Source: Gilvimarinus xylanilyticus | Lineage (GTDB): Bacteria > Pseudomonadota > Gammaproteobacteria > Pseudomonadales > Cellvibrionaceae | DNA length: 64,000 nt | Assembly (NCBI RefSeq): GCF_024195295.1 | Contig: NZ_JAMFTH010000002.1 | Span: 62,001 to 126,000 of the forward strand | Reading direction: 5' to 3' | In this document: one piece after another, positions 26,729 to 35,259 of the stretch | Position numbering within the stretch: the stretch's first letter is position 1 | Layout: each line of letters opens with the position of its first letter | Translations under genes and position numbers: made by a program | Notes under the pieces: generated by a model | Databases searched by the model: none | Seen by the model: only the letters and a program-made list of their open reading frames with translations | Told to the model about the DNA's origin: nothing

Positions 26729-27103
26729 ATGTACATTCGATTCGAAACGGATTTGAAATTTAAAGAGTTATCGTGCGCTAAGGGTATATTCGCTGCCATG
26801 GGTGACGCTAAACGTAAGGGTTCGATGAGCCTTCAGGAACACATTTGGTACATCAACATCGCGAACTGGTTTAATAAAAACCTGATAAACCCTACCTGCT
26901 TTGAGCCACCGATATGCAAAACTGTTAAGTTTAGAGCTCAAAGCTGGTTCAGACTTAACATTTCAGAGCATCTGGAAAGATCATTGTTGGTTGCTCAGTT
27001 ACTTCGAAAGCATGGAATCGCGGTACACGTAAGGCTGTCCGATGACCCTGGAAGTATAATCTATGCGGATGAGCTTCAAGTTGTGGTAATCTCGAATGCC
27101 TAA
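26729..27103 (+). CDS. Cassette gene 3: unknown soluble protein
   Basis: The 124-residue product starts MYIRFETDLKFKELSCAKGI and has a mixed alpha/beta pattern. A conspicuous middle segment is LQEHIWYINIANWFNKNL, and a C-terminal strand is DELQVVVISNA. I do not recognise the family. The ATG is two bases after the attC-3 core and the TAA lies within the left core of site 4 (GCCTAAC). The longer reading frame from 26696 would start inside the recombination site and is rejected. Confidence 0.6.
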   Translation: MYIRFETDLKFKELSCAKGIFAAMGDAKRKGSMSLQEHIWYINIANWFNKNLINPTCFEPPICKTVKFRAQSWFRLNISEHLERSLLVAQLLRKHGIAVHVRLSDDPGSIIYADELQVVVISNA

Positions 27104-27139
27104 CATAAATGCTATATCCGCAGCCTTTGGCTGTTGGGC
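27098..27139 (+). other. attC-like recombination site 4 (short)
   Basis: The boxes GCCTAAC (27098-27104) and GTTGGGC (27133-27139) fit the consensus. The centre holds a small perfect hairpin CAGCC-TTT-GGCTG. At 42 bases it is shorter than functional attC sites, so it may be a deletion relic. A perfect palindrome CGCAAGCTTGCG follows at 27143-27154. Confidence 0.5.
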
Positions 27140-27184
27140 GCTCGCAAGCTTGCGTCGCTTATGGCGGCCCTCATGGCGAGTTCA

Positions 27185-27697
27185 ATGATTCGTACTCTTT
27201 GTGAGAAAGACATTGAGAGCGTATTCGCCTTCATGAAGCAAAATATGGCGCCTTACCATAAAGCTAGAGGTGACACATGGAACGAAGAGAATATCCGGCG
27301 TTACTTCCTGAGCATGGAAAGTGTCGTACTTGAGGATCGAGGTCAAGTATCCGCTTTCACGTTCTATGAACTTTCCGCTAAAGGTGCTCATATCCATACT
27401 CTCCAAGTAGCGCCAGAGCGACAAAATGGAATGCTGGGAAGCCGACTATTTCGATGGTACTTGGAACTCGGGAAGTGCAGTGATAACTTCGAACTGACTT
27501 GCAATGTGTACACAACAAATCCCGCTTTTAAACTCTACCTTAAACTCGGCTTCGTAGAGGTAGAAAGAGACGGCGACGTTGCTCACCTTCGTCTACCACT
27601 GACTAGTAATGTTAGATTGAGCGCGCGAAAAGAATTCGCACACCGGACTGAAAGGCATTACTCTAAACTAGTCAACGAAAACCGTTCATGGTCTTAA
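27185..27697 (+). CDS. GNAT-family N-acetyltransferase (cassette-associated)
   Basis: The 170-residue acetyltransferase transfers an acyl group from acyl-CoA to an unknown amine. It begins MIRTLCEKDIESVFAFMKQN; the acetyl-CoA loop is in IHTLQVAPERQNGMLGSRLF (about 77-96) and the C-terminal strand in LYLKLGFVEVERDGDVAHLRL. The ATGs at 27173 and 27185 are both possible; no frame upstream of them is protein-like. It is directly after attC-like site 4, but no site is visible behind it, so the array edge is uncertain. GNAT genes are frequent integron cargo. Confidence 0.8.
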   Translation: MIRTLCEKDIESVFAFMKQNMAPYHKARGDTWNEENIRRYFLSMESVVLEDRGQVSAFTFYELSAKGAHIHTLQVAPERQNGMLGSRLFRWYLELGKCSDNFELTCNVYTTNPAFKLYLKLGFVEVERDGDVAHLRLPLTSNVRLSARKEFAHRTERHYSKLVNENRSWS

Positions 27698-27769
27698 TTT
27701 TTCGAGAATAAAGTTAACATCCGAAGCATCTGATAATGACTTAAATAGTTTGTTTAAAAGGAAAAGAAA

Positions 27770-28111
27770 ATGAAAAAGACAATTGGATTTTGTGCCCTAG
27801 CATTCGTCGCCTCATCTGCATGTGCGGAAGAGGCGTTTATGATCTCCTCGAAGGTATACGATGAAGGGAATTTAATAGGCTCTCCTGAGATGGCGGTTGC
27901 GCCTGAAACTGAGGCCTCGGTTTCGCAAGATCACTATACGTTAAACCTTGCATTAAGCGATATTAACGACAACACCGCGAAAGTCAGTGCGAAGGTGATA
28001 ATCGATGGCGAAGCGTTCTCGCCTTCGTTTCTGGTGGAGTTTGGCAAAGAAGCTACAGTCACGTCGGAGGGCGCTTCGCTGTCGGTAACCGTACAGCGAC
28101 TCGGTAGCTGA
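27770..28111 (+). CDS. Small secreted protein of unknown function
   Basis: The 113-residue product has a signal peptide (MKKTIGFCALAFVASSACA, cut after residue 19). Its mature part is rich in beta strands, with GSPEMAVAPETEASVSQDHY and a C-terminal AKVSAKVIIDGEAFSPSFLV-like sheet pattern. AAAAGGAAAAG gives a strong ribosome site before the ATG. No family is assigned, and the product is likely periplasmic. Unlike the preceding cassette genes it has its own ribosome site and is followed by a hairpin. Confidence 0.65.
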   Translation: MKKTIGFCALAFVASSACAEEAFMISSKVYDEGNLIGSPEMAVAPETEASVSQDHYTLNLALSDINDNTAKVSAKVIIDGEAFSPSFLVEFGKEATVTSEGASLSVTVQRLGS

Positions 28112-28123
28112 TAGCGTCGTGGG

Positions 28124-28152
28124 CCCGGAGTTCAGCATAGTCGCACTCCGGG
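28124..28152 (+). terminator. Hairpin after the small secreted protein
   Basis: CCCGGAGT at 28124-28131 and ACTCCGGG at 28145-28152 make a perfect 8-base stem with a 13-base loop, 13 bases after the stop. It is followed by TTAATCT only. Confidence 0.5.
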
Positions 28153-28200
28153 TTAATCTAAGCCGCCCCCGCACTCCCCTAGCCTATTAATGGAGACTCC

Positions 28201-28668
28201 GTGCCGATTATAAGAAACGCTACTCCGGAAGACTTGGCGTATATGCATGAAGCGCTGTTTCGCTTGAACGAGCTACACCATCAGGCAGAGCCGGACTATT
28301 TTAAGCCTGCCGCTGAAATTTCTGACCACAAGAACCTCGCCGCTTACATAGATAAAAACGATGCCTTCGCTTTTATTGCGAAGCAAGAGTCCATACCCAT
28401 TGGGTTTGCGGTCGGGGAAACCAGGGAGCTTAGCTCATCCATTTCTAAAACGATAACGATGGGCTCTATTGAAGAGATTTATGTCGAAGAGCACTACAGA
28501 GGGACTGGAGTGGGTAAAGCCCTTTACGCGGCCATAGAAGAGCATTGCCGAAACCTGGGCGCAACCGACTTATTGACGGAGGTGTGGGGGTTTAATGAAT
28601 CGGCGCTCTCGTTTTACGCCGCTCGCGGCTTTAGCACGCACGTTCACTGGCTGCGAAAAAGGTTATAA
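28201..28668 (+). CDS. GNAT-family N-acetyltransferase
   Basis: The 155-residue acetyltransferase starts with GTG preceded by GGAG. Motif A of the acetyl-CoA site is IEEIYVEEHYRGTGVGKALY (about 89-108), with the RGTGVG pyrophosphate loop. The C-terminal GFNESALSFYAARGF is motif B. The substrate is unknown. It ends 60 bases before a ZIP transporter gene. Confidence 0.87.
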   Translation: MPIIRNATPEDLAYMHEALFRLNELHHQAEPDYFKPAAEISDHKNLAAYIDKNDAFAFIAKQESIPIGFAVGETRELSSSISKTITMGSIEEIYVEEHYRGTGVGKALYAAIEEHCRNLGATDLLTEVWGFNESALSFYAARGFSTHVHWLRKRL

Positions 28669-28728
28669 TTCTGGCAATCTTTAAGATCATGCCGGTCGAA
28701 ACACAATGAAAAACGACACCGACTCTTT

Positions 28729-29448
28729 ATGACTGAAATTTTGAGCGTTACGCTTTTGTCTCTATTGGCCGGAGCGGCCATGCCGGTTGGCGCGCTGGTC
28801 GCCCGGTTTGATTTACTGCACCCAAAGCTTTTAACCGCCAATATCCGCAAGTTTATCGTCGCGTTTGGCGGCGGCGCGCTGGTCTCGGCGGTAGCGCTGG
28901 TTCTGGTCCCGGACGGTGCGAGTAAGTTATCCCCCGTATCGGCAAGCTTATGCTTCGCAGCGGGGGGCGTTTTCTTTTACTTGCTGGACCGCTATTTAAG
29001 CCAGCTAAAAAGTTCGGCGGGCCAGTTGGTGGCGATGCTGTCTGATTTTATCCCCGAGGCAATAGCCCTGGGCGCTGCATTTGCGGTGGGGGAAGGTACA
29101 GGGTTAATTTTAGTATTGCTGATGATTTTGCAAAACTTTCCGGAAGGCTTTAACGCTTACGAAGAACTTGCTCAGTCATCCTCTTATCGCCCCGCAAAGC
29201 TATTGGCAGCTTTCTTTTTACTGGCGATAGTGGGCCCGGTATGCGCGCTGACCGGTTATCTCCTTCTGGCTCAAGCGAGTGGGTTTGTAGCGGGGATGAT
29301 GCTATTCGCCAGCGCCGGTATTCTTTACCTGGTCTTTCAGGATGTTGCGCCCGAATCCAAAGCCAAGCACGGCGGCCTGCCCGCACTGGGCGCCGTTGCG
29401 GGTTTTATGCTGGGTTTAATCGGCCATATGATGATTACAGCGAATTAA
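28729..29448 (+). CDS. ZIP-family metal transporter
   Basis: The 239-residue membrane protein has about eight helices. The paired metal-site helices show DFIPEAIALGAAFA (about 105-118) and LQNFPEGFNAYEEL (about 138-151). These correspond to the helix 4/5 binuclear centre of ZIP proteins, with Pro-Glu-Gly/Ala conserved but a Gln where many members have His. It probably moves a divalent cation such as Zn2+ into the cytoplasm. Like several prokaryotic ZIPs it lacks a His-rich loop. Confidence 0.85.
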   Translation: MTEILSVTLLSLLAGAAMPVGALVARFDLLHPKLLTANIRKFIVAFGGGALVSAVALVLVPDGASKLSPVSASLCFAAGGVFFYLLDRYLSQLKSSAGQLVAMLSDFIPEAIALGAAFAVGEGTGLILVLLMILQNFPEGFNAYEELAQSSSYRPAKLLAAFFLLAIVGPVCALTGYLLLAQASGFVAGMMLFASAGILYLVFQDVAPESKAKHGGLPALGAVAGFMLGLIGHMMITAN

Positions 29449-29470
29449 ACGCAAGCGACATTACCGGAGC

Positions 29471-29764
29471 CTACCCCGAGTGATCATCATTATGGGGCCG
29501 GGTGCTGGATATCACCGTCCAAAGTTTCTTGAATCGGTGCTCCAGCAGTTTCTCGACTCTGTGGACGGTGCGATTGATTTTGCGCCAGCGCGAACGCGCC
29601 GCTTGAAGCATATGACGTGAACGCGCATTAACACACAGCAACGCGGCCAGGCTGGCGGTAATTACCACCAGTCCGACGGGAATGGGAGACATTAACAATA
29701 ATACGCCCAGCATCAGGCCAACCAACGAGATCAGCGTAACCAGCCAGTCGCGGACTATTTTCAT
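29471..29764 (-). CDS. Small membrane protein with basic tail
   Basis: The 97-residue product has two close hydrophobic segments (about 7-27 and 30-44), linked by SPIP, then an Arg/Lys-rich helical tail (ARSRWRKINRTVHRVEKLLE). The ATG at 29764 was chosen because the extension to 29845 adds a non-conserved-looking sequence. No function is recognised. It converges on the ZIP gene. Confidence 0.5.
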   Translation of the reverse strand: MKIVRDWLVTLISLVGLMLGVLLLMSPIPVGLVVITASLAALLCVNARSRHMLQAARSRWRKINRTVHRVEKLLEHRFKKLWTVISSTRPHNDDHSG

Positions 29765-29970
29765 GACGGACAGTCTTGGCGCACAAGCATTACTTTGCCT
29801 TTGTAGCGAGTGTATTGTTACATCGGCCATAAACATGATGAACAAGCGAAACTAGAGCCTAACAGCGGATTGTTGCAGTTCCTTAACAAGAAAAACTTTC
29901 AGCATCCAGGTGGCCTGACATTAAATGCCTCAACGCGTATGATGCGACTACACACCCTTAAGGATTCATC

Positions 29971-30684
29971 ATGCCCCTGTTCGAAGAGCTGGATACCCAG
30001 GACTCCCCCATCGGTGAAATCTCACTGCGTCGCCGTCGCATCCCCATTTTGGGCGACCGGGATATTTACGAGGTTAAGCTGGGCGACGAGTTCTTAATGT
30101 CCAGCATGTTTGTGGCCGCCGAAGAGGCGCTATCATCTATGGGGTTGGCGGCCGTAGAGGGCGACAAGCTAGACGTAGTCGTGGGGGGACTGGGGCTTGG
30201 CTATACGGCGGTAGAGGCCCTGAAGGATAAACGGGTCAACGAACTTTTGGTGGTGGACTTTTTAGAAACCGTGATTGGGTGGCACAAAGATGAGTTGGTG
30301 CCGCTGGGTAAAACCCTAAATGCCGACCCGCGCAACCGCTATATTCACGGCAGCTTCTTCGATTTGGCCGTTGACCCCGCAACCGGCTTTGACCCGGACC
30401 AAAAAGCCCGCCGCTTTGACGCCATATTGCTGGACATTGACCACTCCCCCACCGAGTTTTTGCACGAGGGCAACGCGGGCTTTTACACCACGGAAAACTT
30501 AACCCTGATGGCCCAACAGCTAAAACCTAAAGGTGTATTTGCCATGTGGTCGCAAAACCCGCCAGAGCCCGCCTTTGAAAAGCTACTGGCATCGGCATTT
30601 TCGACGGTAGATTCGCATTTGGTGGAATTCTACAATCCGTTTCAAAACAATCAGGCCACCAATACGGTCTATGTTTGCCAGTGA
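29971..30684 (+). CDS. Spermidine synthase-like protein
   Basis: The 237-residue product has the Rossmann methyltransferase-like fold of the polyamine aminopropyltransferases: the nucleotide loop VVVGGLGLGYTAVEAL (about 69-84), an acidic VVDFLE at strand 2, and the AILLDIDHSP motif (about 152-161) where true spermidine synthases carry the catalytic Asp. The polyamine-contacting residues are not obvious. It may therefore be one of the many paralogues without proven polyamine activity. No speD is nearby. Confidence 0.78.
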   Translation: MPLFEELDTQDSPIGEISLRRRRIPILGDRDIYEVKLGDEFLMSSMFVAAEEALSSMGLAAVEGDKLDVVVGGLGLGYTAVEALKDKRVNELLVVDFLETVIGWHKDELVPLGKTLNADPRNRYIHGSFFDLAVDPATGFDPDQKARRFDAILLDIDHSPTEFLHEGNAGFYTTENLTLMAQQLKPKGVFAMWSQNPPEPAFEKLLASAFSTVDSHLVEFYNPFQNNQATNTVYVCQ

Positions 30685-30856
30685 CGCGAATATTTATAGC
30701 CGCATCGGCCCGTCCTTTCAATTCAGAATTTACTACGGATAAAAGCCGAAAAATCAAAGCAAGATAACCACCCTACTAGTAGAGTGTCGCGCCACTTAGC
30801 ATCAGCTTTATAGGCTATACTAGTTTTCCGCTCGACTGTGATAAAGGAGTTTCACT

Positions 30857-32254
30857 ATGTTCCACTGGCTGCGAAACCTTAGCCTTACCCTAATCTTGTG
30901 TACTTTTTTCAGTGCAGGCACCTGCGCAGACACCAGCAAACTCACACCCACTGAAGCTCGGCAATTGGCCGAAGAAGCCTACATTTACGGCTTTGGTATT
31001 GTGGAAAACTACAAAGCGCTGTTCGGCATGAGCATTGCCAAGCAATCGCCGGCCTACAGTGGGTTTAATAACTACCTGCACGGACGCAAGCTCTATGATC
31101 CGGATTACACCACGGTTGTCTCTCCCAACAATGACACCTTTTATTCCACCACCTGGGCGGATTTAAGCCGCGAACCTTTGGTAATTGAGGTGCCACCGAC
31201 CGGCGACACCTATTTTGTGGTTCAGCTGGTGGATATGGTCACCGACAACTTCGCCTATATCGGCACCCGCACCACCGGCACCGAAGGTGGCACCTTTTTA
31301 TTAACCGGGCCGGATAACAAGGGCGCCTTCTCCAGCGACAAGTTTGACCAGGTGATTACCTCACAAAGCCGCTATGTGGCACTGGCCACCCGCACCGCTA
31401 CCGACGGCACTCCAGAGGGTAACGAAAAGGCATTCGCCATTCAGGATGGCCTGAAGTTAGCTCCACTGAGCCAATACCTTGGCGAAGGCGAGCCCAAGCC
31501 CGTCGTCGACCCGGAGTTTTCGATTTATAACGCCGATAAACTCTACGGCAAACCGGCCTTGTTTACCTATTTAAATCAGTTTTTAACCTGGCAGACTCCT
31601 TCCATTTACGAAACCGAATTAATGAAGCGCCTGAGCCAGATTCATATCGGCCCCTACCAGGAATTCTCTCTGGACAGTTTCAGCCCCGTAGTACAAAGCG
31701 CAATAAAAGAAGGCATTCGCGCCGGTCACGAGCAAATAGTGGCTAAAGCCAACAGCCTGGGTCAGCGCATCGATGGCTGGGAGTATATTCCGCCGATGGG
31801 CGATTATGGTCAGAATTACTTATTCCGCTCGGCGGTGGCCTATAAATTTATTTATACCAACAGCCCGGAAGAGGCTATTTACCCCATCGCCGAAGCCGAC
31901 GGTAATAACCGCCCGCTGGACGGCAGCCAGCATAACTATGTGCTGCGGTTTGCCGCCGACGAGCTGCCGCCAGTTAAAGCTTTCTGGTCCATGACCATGT
32001 ACCACTCCGATACCCGCTTGATGGTTAAAAATCCGATTCAGCGCTACTCCATTGGCGACCGCACCCCGGGTTTGCAATACGACGAAGACGGCTCACTAAC
32101 CCTGTACTTACAAAAGGATTCACCGGGCGAAGACCTGCAGAGCAACTGGTTGCCAGCCCCGGATGGTCCCTTTTACATTATTGCACGCATGTATATCCCC
32201 AAGGCCGAAGCGCTGAATGGGGACTACCGCCTGCCCGCCATTAGCCGCCAATAG
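30857..32254 (+). CDS. Secreted DUF1254/DUF1214 protein
   Basis: The 465-residue product has a signal peptide (cut after about residue 24). An N-terminal DUF1254 domain (about 60-190) has VVSPNNDTFYSTTWADL and YFVVQLVDMVTDNFAYIGTR. A C-terminal DUF1214 domain (about 340-455) has FWSMTMYHSDTRLM and DGSLTLYLQKDSPG. The biochemical role of this family is not known. AAAGGAG precedes the ATG. The next gene is a paralogue 16 bases away, so they form a two-gene unit. Confidence 0.88.
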   Translation: MFHWLRNLSLTLILCTFFSAGTCADTSKLTPTEARQLAEEAYIYGFGIVENYKALFGMSIAKQSPAYSGFNNYLHGRKLYDPDYTTVVSPNNDTFYSTTWADLSREPLVIEVPPTGDTYFVVQLVDMVTDNFAYIGTRTTGTEGGTFLLTGPDNKGAFSSDKFDQVITSQSRYVALATRTATDGTPEGNEKAFAIQDGLKLAPLSQYLGEGEPKPVVDPEFSIYNADKLYGKPALFTYLNQFLTWQTPSIYETELMKRLSQIHIGPYQEFSLDSFSPVVQSAIKEGIRAGHEQIVAKANSLGQRIDGWEYIPPMGDYGQNYLFRSAVAYKFIYTNSPEEAIYPIAEADGNNRPLDGSQHNYVLRFAADELPPVKAFWSMTMYHSDTRLMVKNPIQRYSIGDRTPGLQYDEDGSLTLYLQKDSPGEDLQSNWLPAPDGPFYIIARMYIPKAEALNGDYRLPAISRQ

Positions 32255-32270
32255 CGAGAAGGAGATCGCC

Positions 32271-33644
32271 ATGAAAACTTTATTAGGTGTTACCACTGCA
32301 CTGCTTGGCGCCGTGTTCCTGTCTGCCTGCGAACCCTCTGGTGATGCGACGCAAAACCAGCCACAGGCATCCAGCGCAAGCTCGAGCCCCGCCAGTATTA
32401 GCGACCAGGATATTATTAACTCATATGTTTATCTACTCAGCCGCGCGCTGGTGGTGCGCCAGGAACAAATTGACTTTAATAATACCGGCCTTGAATACAA
32501 CACCATTAAATACAATGAGGCGGGCAAGGCCGACTTCGTCAACCCGAACCTGGACGTCGCCTACATGGAATCCTGGATAGCCATTGACGAAAACTCGGCG
32601 GTTATTTTAAGTATTCCCGAGGTACAAAACCGCTACTACACCGCGCAGTTTTTAGATGGCTGGGGCGAAGTCATTACCAATATTAACGAGCGCAACTACC
32701 CCGACCACCCCTACGGCGACTTTGCACTCTGCCTTAAGCCCTGCCAGGTGGATTTACCGGAAGGCGCTTACCTTATTGAAGTGCCCAATAAAAAAATAAA
32801 GATGCTGGCGCGGGTAGAGCTGCAAGATGACCTGCAAGGGGCCATAGACTTGCAACAGGAATTTACCCTGCGCACCCTGGGCAATCCGGATATAGAACCG
32901 ACACTGGACTTTCCCGGTTTCACCAACCAGGCTCTTCCTAAATCAAACCTGTTTAGCTATACCGAAGCGTTTATTCGCACACCGGATAGCATGATGCCAA
33001 ATGCCACCGAGCTGCAAAGCATTGCGCGCGAGCTTGGCGACTATGTCGCACAGTCCCAAGAAAATGCGGAGCGCGTAGACCGTGTGATTGGCGAGCAGGC
33101 GATACCTCAGTTTATGCAGTTTGCCACCACCAAAGCCGGTAAATTTGCCAATGGCTGGCTGGCGACACTAACAGCGGGTAACTATAACGGCGACTACTGG
33201 ACACGCACCTCAGCCAACTTTGTGGGCATTTGGGCCAACACCTCGGCCGAGGTGATTTACTTTATCGCCGCCAAAGATGCCGCAGGTCAAGCCCTGGTGG
33301 GAGGAAAAGCCTATCGACTGCACTTTAGCAAAGACAATTTGCCAGAGAAAAACGTCAATAGCTTTTGGTCGGTTATTCTGGTTGATTTTCCGGGGTATAA
33401 AGTCGTCGACAATGCGCTCAACCGCTACAACTTTAATAATTATTCCGAGTTTAGCTATAACGACGACGGTTCGCTTACGCTGTATGTCGCGCCTGAATAT
33501 AACCCCGAGTGGCCCAAGTCCAACTGGCTGCCATCGCCCAAGCAACAGGCTTTTAACTTAACCCTGCGCATGTATGTTCCCAAAGACAATGTTTTGCAAG
33601 GCGACTGGTTTCCGCCAGCACTAACCGCCATTGCCGCCCATTAG
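32271..33644 (+). CDS. DUF1254/DUF1214 lipoprotein
   Basis: The 457-residue paralogue of the preceding gene was given its start at 32271, where GAAGGAGA lies six bases upstream; the longer frame from 32217 overlaps the previous gene. It carries a lipobox (GAVFLSAC) and a Ser/Ala-rich linker. DUF1254-type NPNLDVAYMESWIAI and DUF1214-type FWSVILVDFPGYKVVDN and DGSLTLYVAPEYNPEWPKSN follow. The two proteins may act together in the periplasm, one free and one lipid-anchored. The substrate is unknown. Confidence 0.88.
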   Translation: MKTLLGVTTALLGAVFLSACEPSGDATQNQPQASSASSSPASISDQDIINSYVYLLSRALVVRQEQIDFNNTGLEYNTIKYNEAGKADFVNPNLDVAYMESWIAIDENSAVILSIPEVQNRYYTAQFLDGWGEVITNINERNYPDHPYGDFALCLKPCQVDLPEGAYLIEVPNKKIKMLARVELQDDLQGAIDLQQEFTLRTLGNPDIEPTLDFPGFTNQALPKSNLFSYTEAFIRTPDSMMPNATELQSIARELGDYVAQSQENAERVDRVIGEQAIPQFMQFATTKAGKFANGWLATLTAGNYNGDYWTRTSANFVGIWANTSAEVIYFIAAKDAAGQALVGGKAYRLHFSKDNLPEKNVNSFWSVILVDFPGYKVVDNALNRYNFNNYSEFSYNDDGSLTLYVAPEYNPEWPKSNWLPSPKQQAFNLTLRMYVPKDNVLQGDWFPPALTAIAAH

Positions 33645-33656
33645 CGACTCGCGGGG

Positions 33657-33674
33657 CTCGTGTTTATCACGAGT
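33657..33674. terminator. Short hairpin between convergent genes
   Basis: CTCGTG and CACGAG are separated by TTTAT, in the 22-base gap between the DUF1254 lipoprotein and the DUF3313-like gene. It extends a few bases into the latter. Weak. Confidence 0.35.
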
Positions 33675-34374
33675 CCTGGCGCTGCATTTGCTCGATATCA
33701 TCGTGCAGATCCGTCACAATCCGCTGAAATGAACGCTTCCAGGCCAGGTTTCGCCCTACCCTGTCATCCACCGAATAGGAACCAGCCTTAATCTCCAAGC
33801 CGTCTTCAATCACGGCCACCAGCCTGCCACTTTGTGATTCCACCAATACCGCCTGAAAAGTCAGCACCCCCACGCCCAGGCTGTTGGTGGACTGACCTAC
33901 GGTATCCAGCGCGTCTTCGCGCCTTTTGGAGGTGGGCATAAAATCTTTCAGCCTAAACTCCACCGCCAGTACATTGGGACCACCGGTCCGGGTCAGGGTA
34001 AGTACATCCGAGTCATCAAATTTCTTAATTATGTAATCATCAAAAAATTGGCAAATCTCATCCATTTCCTCAAAGCTGGACTTATTCCACGATTCGCGAA
34101 ATTCGGGGTCCGAATGCTCAGTTAACGCCATTCGATCGAAGGTGAGGGGGAAAAAGATGGCTTTATCGTAGCGGGAGAAGTCTGCCGAGGTATCGTAAAA
34201 AAAACGACTAAAGTTGGAGTTTTCGCGCAATGCAAAGTTCTCCACCTTTGACGCTGGCATCTCAGACGCAACCGGCGATGATTTTTCTCGCGGTGAGGAA
34301 GGCTGCTGAGCAAATGCCTGTGTGCAGAGCGCTGCACTCAACGCTGAGCAAATAAGAAGGGATTGAATACGCAT
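33667..34374 (-). CDS. Periplasmic DUF3313-like protein
   Basis: The 235-residue product has a signal peptide (cut after AFA, about residue 22). A domain resembling DUF3313 follows: FSRYDKAIFFPLTFDRMAL near 68-86, TLTRTGGPNVLAVEFRLKDF near 145-164, and a final AWKRSFQRIVTDLHDDI helix. The family is periplasmic or lipid-anchored and functionally unassigned. It has no cysteine at the cleavage site, so it is not a lipoprotein. Confidence 0.65.
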   Translation of the reverse strand: MRIQSLLICSALSAALCTQAFAQQPSSPREKSSPVASEMPASKVENFALRENSNFSRFFYDTSADFSRYDKAIFFPLTFDRMALTEHSDPEFRESWNKSSFEEMDEICQFFDDYIIKKFDDSDVLTLTRTGGPNVLAVEFRLKDFMPTSKRREDALDTVGQSTNSLGVGVLTFQAVLVESQSGRLVAVIEDGLEIKAGSYSVDDRVGRNLAWKRSFQRIVTDLHDDIEQMQRQDS

Positions 34375-34423
34375 GTGGCATAGCCTCGGCTTATTATTTT
34401 CGCCCTACTATACCGTGATCGGA

Positions 34424-34466
34424 AAAGATAAAAAATAAAACAATGGCTGCAGCCTAAACTGCAGCC
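34424..34466 (-). terminator. Terminator of the DUF4168 gene
   Basis: On the minus strand GGCTGCAG and CTGCAGCC form a perfect 8-base stem around TTTAGG, followed by ATTGTTTTATTTTTTATC. The T-rich tail makes this a standard intrinsic terminator for the gene ending at 34483. Confidence 0.85.
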
Positions 34467-34482
34467 GTTGTAGAGCAGCGAA

Positions 34483-34911
34483 TTAGCTTTCCGCTTCAGT
34501 CTCTTCGCCCTGGCCAGTAATGGCGGTAATGGCGGCGGAGATGCGGTTGCGCAGCTCTTCGTCTTGATTAGCGGCTTGCGCTATTTGACGATACTCTACC
34601 AACTCGAGACCGGACTCGGTGATCGCGCCTTTCATGTCCGCCTGAGCCTGCTGCTGAATCTCCTGAGTCTGCTCAGCATCGGCGGCGTTTTGCAGTTTTA
34701 CACGATACTCCTGGCTAAGCGTTTGAACGGCCACATAGGCGTCGGCAAAATCACTCACTTGCTGTTCGCTGACATCAATTTGCGGCGCAGCTTGCTGCGG
34801 CATCGCCGGAGCCTGAGCCGATTGATCCTGTTGCGCCTGGGCGTAAACAGAACCTGCTGTCAGGCCGGTGGCAACCACTAAACTCAGCAGTGAGGTTTTA
34901 AACAATTTCAT
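34483..34911 (-). CDS. Secreted DUF4168 protein
   Basis: The 142-residue product has a signal peptide (cut after about residue 25, VYA|QAQ). A Gln/Ala-rich stretch follows, then a helical DUF4168 domain with VSDFADAYVAVQTLSQEYRV, a mid-part of Gln-rich helix, and LELVEYRQIAQAANQDEELR. The family is periplasmic or surface-linked in marine and biofilm bacteria; its role is unknown. The start at 34911 has GGAG at six bases. The longer frame to 34995 lacks a signal peptide. Confidence 0.85.
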   Translation of the reverse strand: MKLFKTSLLSLVVATGLTAGSVYAQAQQDQSAQAPAMPQQAAPQIDVSEQQVSDFADAYVAVQTLSQEYRVKLQNAADAEQTQEIQQQAQADMKGAITESGLELVEYRQIAQAANQDEELRNRISAAITAITGQGEETEAES

Positions 34912-35132
34912 AATAATCTCCAGTTTCCTAGAAGTAAGTTCGGTCTTGCAATTACGTTCCTCAGCCTTTACGCAGCAATTGTGCCGATTTGCCAAGTAGC
35001 TGATTTCACTGCAAAAGAAAATCTTTTCGCTACATCCTTATGCAGTTTCTGTAAGCTTTGCCCCGCTTATCCATAAAATTTACAAACTTTTGAGCAAACG
35101 CTTTCGCTGGGCACCCTAACACAGGCTAACAA

Positions 35133-35249
35133 GCGAATAAAATTACCCGAGATTGCGCACGGGCGGCACGCACACGAGCGAAAACGCTGCATGTGGGACG
35201 TCAACGAGAGCGTTTGGTGCCGCACACGAAGAAAAATTTGTTTATTCGC
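35133..35249. repeat. Nested long inverted repeat, about 117 bp
   Basis: Three arm pairs nest in order: GCGAATAAA (35133-35141) with TTTATTCGC (35241-35249), GCGGCAC (35163-35169) with GTGCCGC (35217-35223), and AAACGCT (35182-35188) with AGCGTTT (35209-35215). Together they fold the whole segment into one hairpin, ten bases past the stop of the amidotransferase gene. It could be a small mobile repeat or a structured RNA 3' end. Confidence 0.65.
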
Positions 35250-35259
35250 GTGCGCCCTA

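Noticed and set aside
27698-27769. A further attC site after the first acetyltransferase
   Set aside because: It contains AGTTAAC but lacks a matching RYYYAAC/GTTRRRY pair. The array therefore has no supported end here.
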